Shown piece by piece: positions 34,088 to 40,605 of a stretch of DNA of 63,230 nt; position 1 is the first letter of the stretch, and the number at the start of each line of letters is the position of its first letter. A program made the position numbers and the translations under genes. Below the pieces are notes generated by a model, which did no database searches, was not told the DNA's origin, and saw only the letters and a program-made list of their open reading frames with translations. Origin of the DNA: an uncultured Rikenella sp. (lineage in GTDB: Bacteria; Bacteroidota; Bacteroidia; Bacteroidales; Rikenellaceae); contig NZ_CAJTMN010000004.1 of NCBI RefSeq assembly GCF_910577125.1, forward strand, positions 1 to 63,230, read 5' to 3'.

Positions 34088-35590
34088 ATGAAAAGCTATA
34101 CGAAAATCCGGCTCTGGGGGGCTCTGCTGTGCCTTGCGGCGGCTGTCGGGCCGGCGGTGGGACGGGAGACGGTGCGTTTGTCGCTGGGGGAGGCGATCGA
34201 GCGGGCGCAGGCCTACTCGATCGATGCCATGATGGCCAAACACACCTACCTGAGCCAGTATTGGCAGTATCGCTCCTACCGGGCGCAGATGCTGCCGTCG
34301 CTGTCGCTGAGCGGGACGATCCCCAATTTCGACAAGTCGTACACTTCGCTCCAGAATGCGGTGACGGGGGGATATAATTATGTGGATAATTATGCGATGC
34401 GCAACTCGCTGGGCTTATACTTGCAGCAGAATATCGCGGCCACGGGCGGGAACATTCAGCTCTACACGGGTCTCGACCGGCTCGACCAGTTCGCGCCGGA
34501 GCGGGAGGTGACCTGGAACTCGGCGCCGGTGAGCCTGATTCTCAACCAGCCGATCGGCGGCTTCAACCAGCTCCGGTGGGACAAGCGGATCGAGCCGGTC
34601 AGGTACGAGAAGGCGAAGTATGAATATCTGGAGTCGATGGAGGCGATTACGGCACAGGCGGTGACGCTGTTTTTCGACCTCCTCGTGGCGCAGCAGAACC
34701 TCGATATCGCCCTGAAAAATCGGGATAATACGGATACGCTCTACAAAATCTCGCAGGAGCGGTTCCGGATCGGCTCCATCTCGAAAAACGACCTGATGCA
34801 GCTCGAACTGCGGCTGCTGAACGAGGGGATGTCGGTCAATACCAATAAATTGCAGCTGGATCTGGCGGCGGCGCGGTTCAAATCCTATCTGATGCTCGAC
34901 GAGGGGGATTCGGTGAGGCTCGATATTCCGGGGAGTGTCCCGGAGGTGGAGATCCCGATCGAGGAGGCCTACCGGCTGGCGTTCACCAACACGTCGTTCG
35001 AATACCGGAACCGGATCAGCCAGCTCGAGGCGGAGATGAGTGTGGCGCAGGCCAAGGCGAACCGGAGACCGCAGGCGACGGTCTATGCCCGGTTCGGGCT
35101 CAACCAGGTGGCGGGGACGATCGGCGGGGCGTATCGCAATCCGCTGGACCAGGAGACGGTCAGGATGGGGATCACGGTGCCGATCTTCGACGGGGGGGTG
35201 GCGCGCGGAAAGGTGCGGATGGCGCTCTTCAGGCAGGAGGTGACGGAGGCGGAGATCGATAAGGAACGAATCGACCGGAAACAGGATATCTACCTGAAAG
35301 TGATGCAGTTCAATAACCAGAACACGCAGTGTGCCGTCTCGGCCCGGGCCGATTCGGTGGCGGCCGAGCGGTATGCGCTTTCGCTGCGTCAGTTCGCGGC
35401 GGGGAAGATCAGTGTCCTGGACTTCAATACGGCCCAAAGCGAACGCAATACGGCGCACACGAGTTATCTCGCGGAGCTGCAGAACTACTGGAACTACTAC
35501 TACGCGATACAGCGCTACACGCTGTTCGATTTCCTGCACGGACGCAATATCGCGGCGTGTTTCGATGTCGTTTCGCTGGAAAAACAATAG
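34088..35590 (+). CDS. TolC-family outer-membrane protein (second locus)
   Basis: A 500-aa exported OEP-type channel protein. I choose the ATG at 34088, giving a signal peptide MKSYTKIRLWGALLCLAAAV ending near GPAVG. Two OEP repeats are visible: RLSLGEAIERAQAYSIDAMM, then a long helical part, LDLAAARFKSYLMLDEGDSV, and a second copy ending YALSLRQFAAGKISVLDFN. It is more like the Bacteroidetes TolC proteins that accompany RND pumps. It is followed 6 bp later by a lipoprotein adaptor. The third component, an AcrB/MMPL permease, is absent: the next sequence is repeat island 7. Confidence 0.88.
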   Translation: MKSYTKIRLWGALLCLAAAVGPAVGRETVRLSLGEAIERAQAYSIDAMMAKHTYLSQYWQYRSYRAQMLPSLSLSGTIPNFDKSYTSLQNAVTGGYNYVDNYAMRNSLGLYLQQNIAATGGNIQLYTGLDRLDQFAPEREVTWNSAPVSLILNQPIGGFNQLRWDKRIEPVRYEKAKYEYLESMEAITAQAVTLFFDLLVAQQNLDIALKNRDNTDTLYKISQERFRIGSISKNDLMQLELRLLNEGMSVNTNKLQLDLAAARFKSYLMLDEGDSVRLDIPGSVPEVEIPIEEAYRLAFTNTSFEYRNRISQLEAEMSVAQAKANRRPQATVYARFGLNQVAGTIGGAYRNPLDQETVRMGITVPIFDGGVARGKVRMALFRQEVTEAEIDKERIDRKQDIYLKVMQFNNQNTQCAVSARADSVAAERYALSLRQFAAGKISVLDFNTAQSERNTAHTSYLAELQNYWNYYYAIQRYTLFDFLHGRNIAACFDVVSLEKQ

Positions 35591-35596
35591 TCGGTC

Positions 35597-36706
35597 ATGA
35601 GAACGAACTTATTTCGGCAGATATTCCGTTTGTTACTCGGTGCCGGGGGGACGCTGTTGCTCTCCTGCGCGGGCGGGGCGGCTTCGAATGAAAGCGGGGA
35701 TTCGGCGGTATTGAAAAAGGAGCAGAGGCAGATGGCCAATCCGGTGGATACCATCGTGTTGAGGCGGGGAACGTTCCGGTCGCAGCTGATCAGCAACGGG
35801 AAACTGAGGGCGCAGCAGAAGAGCGATCTGAGGTTTGCGGCGACGGGGACGGTGACGTGGCTGGCGGGCGGAAACGGTACGGTGGTGAGGGCGGGGGCGC
35901 CGGTGGCGCGGATCGATGACCGCGAGGCGCAGATCCGGCTGGAACAGGCCCGGCAGGCGATGCACAAGGCGGATCTCGACCTGCAGGATGCGTTGCTGGG
36001 GTTCGGATACGATGTGGCGGATACGGCGCGGGTGCCGGACGAGACGATGCGGATCGCCCGTTTGCGGTCGGGATACGACGCGGCGGTGACGGGATTGCGG
36101 AGTGCGCGGCTGGCGGTGGATAACTGTGTCCTGACGGCGCCGTTCGGGGGGCGGATTGCGAACCTGAAGACCAAATTACACGAGAATCCGAAGGGGGATT
36201 TCTTCTGCTCGGTGATCAACGACGGCTCGTTCGACGTGGAGTTCAATATCCTCGAAAGCGAGCTCACGAGTGTCCGGCCGGGGCAGGAGGTGCGGGTGGC
36301 GACGTTCGTCGAACCGACGAAACGCTACGCGGGGCGGGTGGTGCAGGTCAATCCCACGGTGGACGACAAGGGGCAGATCACGGTGACGGCCAATATTCCC
36401 AATCCGGGGAGGCTGATCGACGGGATGAATGTGAAGGTCTACGTCGAGAGCTCGGTGGCGGACAAGCTGGTGGTGCCGAAGAGTGCGGTGCTGGTGCGGG
36501 ACGACCGGGAGGTGCTTTTCCGCTACGATCCGGAGACGGGGCGGGCGATGTGGACATATGTGCTGATCGAGATGTCGAACAGCGATTCGCATGCGGTGGT
36601 GCCCAATACGGATCGGGGGGCGGAGCTGAACGTGGGGGATGCGGTGATCGTTTCGGGGAATCTCAACCTGGCGGACGGGTCGGAGGTGGAGATCATACGG
36701 CGGTGA
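35597..36706 (+). CDS. RND-type lipoprotein adaptor (HlyD family)
   Basis: A 369-aa periplasmic adaptor anchored as a lipoprotein, with lipobox LLLSC (Cys at about residue 24) after a basic, hydrophobic leader. It has the biotinyl-lipoyl-like half motif GTVTWLAGGNGTVVRAGAPVARI and a short helical hairpin (about 110-175). The second half motif is LTAPFGGRIANL, followed by a beta-barrel and a membrane-proximal domain (GQEVRVATFVEPTKRYAGRV; VPKSAVLVRDD). It forms an operon with the TolC gene (6 bp). The expected inner-membrane RND pump is missing downstream, so the pair may work with a pump encoded elsewhere or be an orphan left by rearrangement. Confidence 0.88.
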   Translation: MRTNLFRQIFRLLLGAGGTLLLSCAGGAASNESGDSAVLKKEQRQMANPVDTIVLRRGTFRSQLISNGKLRAQQKSDLRFAATGTVTWLAGGNGTVVRAGAPVARIDDREAQIRLEQARQAMHKADLDLQDALLGFGYDVADTARVPDETMRIARLRSGYDAAVTGLRSARLAVDNCVLTAPFGGRIANLKTKLHENPKGDFFCSVINDGSFDVEFNILESELTSVRPGQEVRVATFVEPTKRYAGRVVQVNPTVDDKGQITVTANIPNPGRLIDGMNVKVYVESSVADKLVVPKSAVLVRDDREVLFRYDPETGRAMWTYVLIEMSNSDSHAVVPNTDRGAELNVGDAVIVSGNLNLADGSEVEIIRR

Positions 36707-36840
36707 GCCGAAATAGAATGAATCGCTCTCGTCGCGCGGACGAAGAATTGGGCTGAGTTGAAAAGTGGAAATGCGTAAGCATTTCCCCGTCCACGGGACG
36801 TGGGGCCCGCCCGGCCCGAGGGCAGTCGAAGCTCGACAGT

Positions 36841-36913
36841 CGCCCGCCCGCCTAAAAGGGCATATTCTGTTGGTTGGCGAGTGCCAACCAACGAGAATTG
36901 CCGCGGGCGACTG
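36841..36913 (+). repeat. Type-2 hairpin element
   Basis: Stem GGCATATTCTG..TTGGTTGGC / GCCAACCAA..GAGAATTGCC around gagt, with CGCCCGCC and GCGGGCGACTG ends. The partner at 39339-39412 has a different apical stem that also pairs. Confidence 0.75.
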
Positions 36914-36932
36914 AAAAACGCATTAACAAACC

Positions 36933-37006
36933 CGCGCGCCACGCCTTAAGAGGAAAATCATTCAAAAGCGTTCCACGCTTTTGGATAAGATTTTCCAAGG
37001 CGCGCG
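36933..37006 (+). repeat. Type-1 bulged hairpin element, A-T closing pair
   Basis: Upper stem TTCAAAAGCG / CGCTTTTGGA with one G-T wobble. The closing pair is A-T, the bulge AA, and the lower stem GGAAAATC / GATTTTCC, which shows a further compensated change relative to GGGAAATC / GATTTCCC. Confidence 0.8.
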
Positions 37007-37028
37007 GAAAATGCGAACAAAACTTATC

Positions 37029-37104
37029 CGCGCGCGACTAACTGGAGAAGGAAATCGTTAGAACAATGATGAATTGTTCTAACAAGATTTCCGCCAGCGC
37101 GCGG
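37029..37104 (+). repeat. Type-1 bulged hairpin element abutting cassette D
   Basis: Upper stem GTTAGAACAAT / ATTGTTCTAAC, AA bulge, and lower stem GGAAATC / GATTTCC, ending CGCCAGCGCGCGG. Cassette D's recognisable coding part begins 11 nt after the end. Confidence 0.8.
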
Positions 37105-37115
37105 ACAGAGGACGG

Positions 37116-37475
37116 AACGGCACTTGGTCTGACTTTACGCGGGACGCGGATGTGCCGCTGAACGGGACATTCCCTTATTACTCCGATGGAGTTGTCGGGG
37201 AATCCTTCGGGAAAGGTGATTACAAGGCGACCAACGGTCGGTTGTACAAGGTAAGCACCTCGGGTACGGGAACCCCGCTGGCCTGGTACCCCGCCTCGGG
37301 CTACCGCCATTCGAACTCGGGCGCTCCGGTGAGTGTCGGTTGCAGCGGGTACCATTGGGCTACATCCGTTCAGGCTGTCAGCAGCAACCACTTAGCTTTC
37401 GAACCTGCCATGCTGAATCCTAGCTACGTGAACTACCGTGGCCACGGTCTTCAGTTGCGTTGCCTCGCGGAAGAA
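37116..37475 (+). pseudogene. Variable-domain cassette D (long, stop codon lost)
   Basis: The longest copy, about 120 codons. It opens NGTWSDFTRDADVPLNGTF and reaches the shared PASGYRHSNSG point about 62 residues later. It then has VGCSGYHWATSVQ and ends RGHGLQLRCLAEE, where the usual TAA has become GAA. It preserves the portion of the ancestral protein upstream of the common boundary, so it shows what the full-length family looks like. The frame then runs out of register into cassette E. It has no signal peptide and no clear start (the first ATG is at 37152). Confidence 0.7.
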
Positions 37476-37489
37476 ACAGAAGAGACCAA

Positions 37490-37678
37490 CATCCCGCCCC
37501 GGGCTATCGCTACGCACCCTCGGGCGCCCCGGGCGGAATCGGACACAGTGGATTCAGCTGGGCTTCTGCGATCAACGATACCAATGGGGTGTACTTAGGT
37601 TTCAGCGTGACGAGCCTCCTTCCCAGCGGAGTAAACTATCGCGCTGACGGTTTTCAGTTGCGTTGCCTCTCGGAATAA
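37490..37678 (+). pseudogene. Variable-domain cassette E
   Basis: A 62-codon open stretch, HPAPGYRYAPSG ... IGHSGFSWASAIND ... NYRADGFQLRCLSE-stop, 14 bp downstream of cassette D and in a different reading frame. The start boundary CCCGCCCCGGGC and the end GGAATAAACGG are as in the others. It has no start codon of its own. Confidence 0.7.
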
Positions 37679-37772
37679 ACGGATGACTCGAACGGCCGGA
37701 AGTCGAAAGACTGCTGAAAAATCGAAAACAAAAGAGGCGATGGGAGACGCCGGACAAGTATAGAGAAGAAAA

Positions 37773-38429
37773 ATGATGAATTCGTTGTTGTTGCCGTTGC
37801 AAGGAGTGTTGGTCGGTTTTCTGGCCTCTGTGCCGTTGGGGCCGATCGGGGTGATCTGTATCCAGAGGACGCTGAACGGAACGCAGCGGAGCGGATTCTT
37901 CTCGGGACTGGGGGCGGCTACGGCGGACACCTTGTTCGCTACGCTCGCTGTCTTTTCGCTCTCGTTCATGACCGACTTTATGGACGAACACAAACAGTGG
38001 TTTACGGCGATCGGGGGAATTCTGATTATCGCGGTCGGGTTCTCGATCTTTTACAAACGGGTCAGAAGGGCCAGCCAACGGAGGCAGACTCGGAGCAGCT
38101 TGCTGAGCGATTACCTCTCGACGTTCTTCCTGACGCTCACAAATCCGGCTTATATTCTGGTATTCATTACGCTGTTCGCGGCGCTGGGGATCAGCAGCGA
38201 GGGGGGACGGACGGGGGGAAATCTGTCGCTTATCTTCGGCGTGCTGACCGGGGCGACGTGCTGGTGGTTCCTGCTCACCTATGCGGTGGATAAACTGAGG
38301 AAACGCTTTCGGCTCAGGCACTTGTGGTGGATCAATAAAATCACGGGGGGGGTGATTATCCTTTTCGGAGTCTTGCTGGTGCTGAGTCTGGTGGTGGATC
38401 TGGGGCCTGTGGACCGGATTTTAGCTTAA
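37773..38429 (+). CDS. LysE/RhtB-family exporter
   Basis: A 218-aa inner-membrane protein with six hydrophobic segments. The N-terminal family signature is visible as GFLASVPLGPIGVICIQRTL, and a long helix begins SGFFSGLGAATADTLFA. The cytoplasmic loop KRVRRASQRRQTRSSLLSDY precedes FFLTLTNPAYILVF, typical of LysE-type amino-acid exporters. The exported compound is unknown. It follows repeat island 7 with a 94 bp gap and precedes cmk by 7 bp, so the two are probably co-transcribed. Confidence 0.85.
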   Translation: MMNSLLLPLQGVLVGFLASVPLGPIGVICIQRTLNGTQRSGFFSGLGAATADTLFATLAVFSLSFMTDFMDEHKQWFTAIGGILIIAVGFSIFYKRVRRASQRRQTRSSLLSDYLSTFFLTLTNPAYILVFITLFAALGISSEGGRTGGNLSLIFGVLTGATCWWFLLTYAVDKLRKRFRLRHLWWINKITGGVIILFGVLLVLSLVVDLGPVDRILA

Positions 38430-38436
38430 ATGCCGA

Positions 38437-39117
38437 ATGAAAAAAAAGATCATTATCGCAATTGACGGCTATTCGTCGTGCGGGAAAAGCACGTTCGCCA
38501 AGGCGGTGGCGGCGAAGCTCGGGTATATCTTTATCGATACGGGGGCGATGTATCGGGCGGTGACGCTGTTCGCCATGCGGAACGGTCTGGCGGATCGGCC
38601 AGAGGCGTTGGCGGAGAGGCTGCCGGAGGTGAGAATCGATTTCCGGTTCGATCCGGAGACGGGACGGAGCGATGTCTATCTGAACGGTGAGAATGTCGAG
38701 CAGGAGATCCGGCGGATCGATGTGAGCAGCCGGGTGAGTGCGGTGAGCAGCATTCCGGCGGTGCGGGCCAAGCTGGTGGCGATGCAGCAGGAGATGGGGC
38801 GTCGCAAGGGGGTGGTGATGGACGGACGGGATATCGGAACGATGGTCTTTCCGGAAGCGGAACTGAAGATTTTTATGACGGCGGATCCGCATGTCCGGGC
38901 GGAGCGGCGTTATAAAGAGTTGATAGCGAAGGGTGAAAAGGTGTCGTTGGATGAAATCGAACAGAATATCCGGGAGCGGGATCATCAGGATGAGACGCGG
39001 GCGGTGAGTCCGTTGCGTCGGGCGGCGGATGCGGTGGTGTTGGACAACAGCGGGATGACGGTAGAAGAGCAGATGCGCTGGATCGACCTCCGCCTCGCTG
39101 CTCTCGAACAAGGGTGA
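38437..39117 (+). CDS. cmk: (d)CMP kinase
   Basis: A 226-aa cytidylate kinase that phosphorylates CMP and dCMP using ATP. The P-loop is IAIDGYSSCGKST (residues 5-17). The CMP-binding DTGAMYRAVTL follows, then VVMDGRDIGTMVFPEAELK and a lid region ending RDHQDETRAVSPL with the expected Arg and Asp residues. The length is normal for the long form of the family with the inserted NMP-binding domain. It starts 7 bp after the LysE gene. The gene ends about 220 bp before the first hairpin of island 8. Confidence 0.95.
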   Translation: MKKKIIIAIDGYSSCGKSTFAKAVAAKLGYIFIDTGAMYRAVTLFAMRNGLADRPEALAERLPEVRIDFRFDPETGRSDVYLNGENVEQEIRRIDVSSRVSAVSSIPAVRAKLVAMQQEMGRRKGVVMDGRDIGTMVFPEAELKIFMTADPHVRAERRYKELIAKGEKVSLDEIEQNIRERDHQDETRAVSPLRRAADAVVLDNSGMTVEEQMRWIDLRLAALEQG

Positions 39118-39338
39118 TTCGTCTAAATAGAAATTGATTCGGAGGGTTGCCCGGCCGAGTGGTTTGTGCGGGCAAATAGTGTGCGGAGGCTGCCGCAGCG
39201 CAGTCGATACCTGAGTCTTGCGGAGTGTGAGGTGCGCGGATAAAGAATGGAGCCGACACGGCCGCAGAAATGCGAAGCATTTCCCGTCCACGGGACGTGG
39301 GGCCCGGCCGGCCCGAGGCCAGTCGAAGCTCAGCAGTC

Positions 39339-39412
39339 GCCCGCCCGCTTAAAGAGGGCATATTCTGCCGATTGGCGGTGAGCCAATCCGGCAAGAATTG
39401 CCGCGGGCGACT
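39339..39412 (+). repeat. Type-2 hairpin element
   Basis: Stem TTCTGCCGATTGGC / GCCAATCcGGCAAGAA around ggtga, flanked by CGCCCGCTTAAAGAGGGC and GCCGCGGGCGACTC. It has the same ends as 36841-36913 but a different paired apical stem. Confidence 0.75.
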
Positions 39413-39456
39413 CAAATTGGGGTAGACACGGCCGGCCTTCGAGTGCCGAGCGGCAC

Positions 39457-39530
39457 CGCGCCGACGCCTTAAGAGGGAAATCGTCAAAATGCACCTGTGC
39501 GTTTTGACAAGATTTCCCAAAGGCGCGCGG
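39457..39530 (+). repeat. Type-1 bulged hairpin element
   Basis: Upper stem GTCAAAATGCAc / gTGCGTTTTGAC with a wobble and mismatch, AA bulge, and lower stem GGGAAATC / GATTTCCC. The 5' shoulder is CGCGCCGACGCCTTAAGA, the ends otherwise as in type 1. Confidence 0.75.
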
Positions 39531-39639
39531 ACGAAGAACGGGGTATAGGCTGCCAGCGTTCGAGTGCCGAAGGCACCGGCGGAGCGATAGCGCGATTCGC
39601 AGAATCGCCGTCCTCGGGCGCAGCGACGCACAAGCGGCG

Positions 39640-39905
39640 CGAGGGGGGCGCTGAGGACGAATGCCGCAGAATGGGGCGGTGGATGGGCTGTGCTCTTGCG
39701 GTTCGCAGAACCGCCGGCCTCGTCGCCCAGGCGCGAAGCGCCTCGGGGGAGTGGGCGACAGGCCGAATGGGGCCGGGCTGCTGGCTGTGGGTTGGGTGAG
39801 GTTGTGGCGGGCCGGAGCCAGCGTGGGCGCAACGAGCATTGCGAAGTTGCGGCCCTACGCCTGGGGTGGCTTCGGCCCGCGCGGCTCTTCGAGCCGCAGG
39901 GTTTG
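39640..39905 (+). repeat. Long mosaic repeat copy 2 (with 7320-7590)
   Basis: Same element order as 7320-7590. Variable stems here include GCGGTTC-gca-GAACCGC and GGCGC-gaa-GCGCC, replacing differently paired stems in the other copy. It ends with CGGCTC-tt-CGAGCCG, then cagggtttg. Confidence 0.7.
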
Positions 39906-39962
39906 AAAATCATATAGGATCAAGCTCGGGCTCGAAGTTCCCCAATCAGTCGAGTCTTCCGT

Positions 39963-40151
39963 TTATTCCGAGAGGCAACGCAACTGATGACCGCGGCCAC
40001 GGTAGTCCACGTTGCAGGGAGTGAGGCTCTGCGCGCCGAAACCCAAGTACATGTTGTGGATACCGCTGACCGACGATGAATTGTTGAATCCGTAGTAGCC
40101 AACGAGGCTCAGCCCGCCACTGGTTCTCTCGCGGAGGCCCGGGGCGGGGTG
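39963..40151 (-). pseudogene. Variable-domain cassette G (inverted)
   Basis: Reading leftward, 62 codons open HPAPGLRERTSG, pass VGYYGFNNSSSVSG, and end YRGRGHQLRCLSE-stop. The central Trp of the SWSS motif, conserved in the other seven copies, is replaced here (FNNSS), which suggests decay or lack of selection. It has no start codon. Its upstream edge is 5 nt from the hairpin at 40157-40229. About 45 bp after its stop match the region after cassette B. Confidence 0.7.
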
Positions 40152-40156
40152 TTTTC

Positions 40157-40229
40157 CGCGCGCCTTTGGAAATCCAGTCAAAACGTGCCAGCACATTTTG
40201 ACGATTCCCCTTTTAAGGCGTGGCGCGCG
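40157..40229 (-). repeat. Type-1 bulged hairpin element abutting cassette G
   Basis: Inverted copy with upper stem GTCAAAATGTG / CgCGTTTTGAC-type pairing, a TG bulge as in 7805-7877, and a CGCGCG end placed 5 nt from the first codon of cassette G. In the reading direction of the cassette the hairpin is immediately 5' of it, as for cassette D. Confidence 0.8.
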
Positions 40230-40341
40230 GTCGAGCATCGACTGCGCTCGGGCCGCCAGGCCCCGCGTGCCCGCGGTGGGCGGATGGCTGTGTCGGCCTA
40301 ATTGGATAGAGGCTGCCATTTCGGAGTGCCCGCAGCCCCGT

Positions 40342-40542
40342 TTATTCCGAGAGGCAACGCAACTGAAAACCGTAAGCACGGTTGAGCGTGCCGCTGGGGT
40401 CGAGGTGCTGCGAATGGAAATATAAGTCCAGGCTGCCGATGCCGCTCGTAGCGGAAGACCAGCTGAACCCGTTGTAGCCGACGGCCACCGGATCACCTAA
40501 CTGTCCATGGAAACCCGCATCGCGGAAGCCCGGGGCGGGGTA
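40342..40542 (-). pseudogene. Variable-domain cassette H (inverted)
   Basis: Reading leftward, 66 codons open YPAPGFRDAGFHG, pass VGYNGFSWSSATSG, and end NRAYGFQLRCLSE-stop. It is 201 nt long, as are A and F. It has no start codon or promoter. The sequence after its stop (gcgggcactccgaaatggcagcctct) is shared with that after cassette C. Confidence 0.7.
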
Positions 40543-40605
40543 TCAGACGAATAGGGCAGACGAGCAGGAATGAATAGAAAACGATTGATTCTCCGATAGA
40601 TCAAT

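Larger units (their letters stand above)
36707..37772. repeat. Repeat island 7 between the adaptor gene and the LysE gene
   Basis: About 1.07 kb. In order it holds the AAATGC-nnn-GCATTT and gggcccgcccggcccgaggg modules (36765-36835), a type-2 hairpin (36841-36913), two type-1 hairpins (36933-37006 and 37029-37104), then cassettes D and E in tandem. The run 36765-36913 is nearly the same as 39265-39412. It occupies the place where an RND permease would be expected. Confidence 0.75.
39118..40605. repeat. Repeat island 8 between cmk and folC
   Basis: About 1.5 kb. It contains hairpins at 39339-39412, 39457-39530 and 40157-40229, and the second copy of the long mosaic repeat (39640-39905). Cassettes G (39963-40151) and H (40342-40542) are both inverted. 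The segment 39265-39412 repeats 36765-36913. Short hairpins with loop tgc, ttc or gca and different stems recur along it. No ordinary gene is supported. Confidence 0.75.

Noticed and set aside
2422..40229. Calling the hairpins integron attC sites
   Set aside because: They have extrahelical bases and paired arms, but lack the RYYYAAC/GTTRRRY core sites and there is no integron integrase in the window. Retained only as an analogy.
2422..40229. CRISPR array
   Set aside because: Repeats are not regularly spaced, are on both strands and vary in their stems. No cas genes.
2603..40542. A complete diversity-generating retroelement
   Set aside because: No reverse transcriptase, Avd or template repeat is seen, and the cassettes differ at many non-adenine and third-codon positions. 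Relics of one remain possible.
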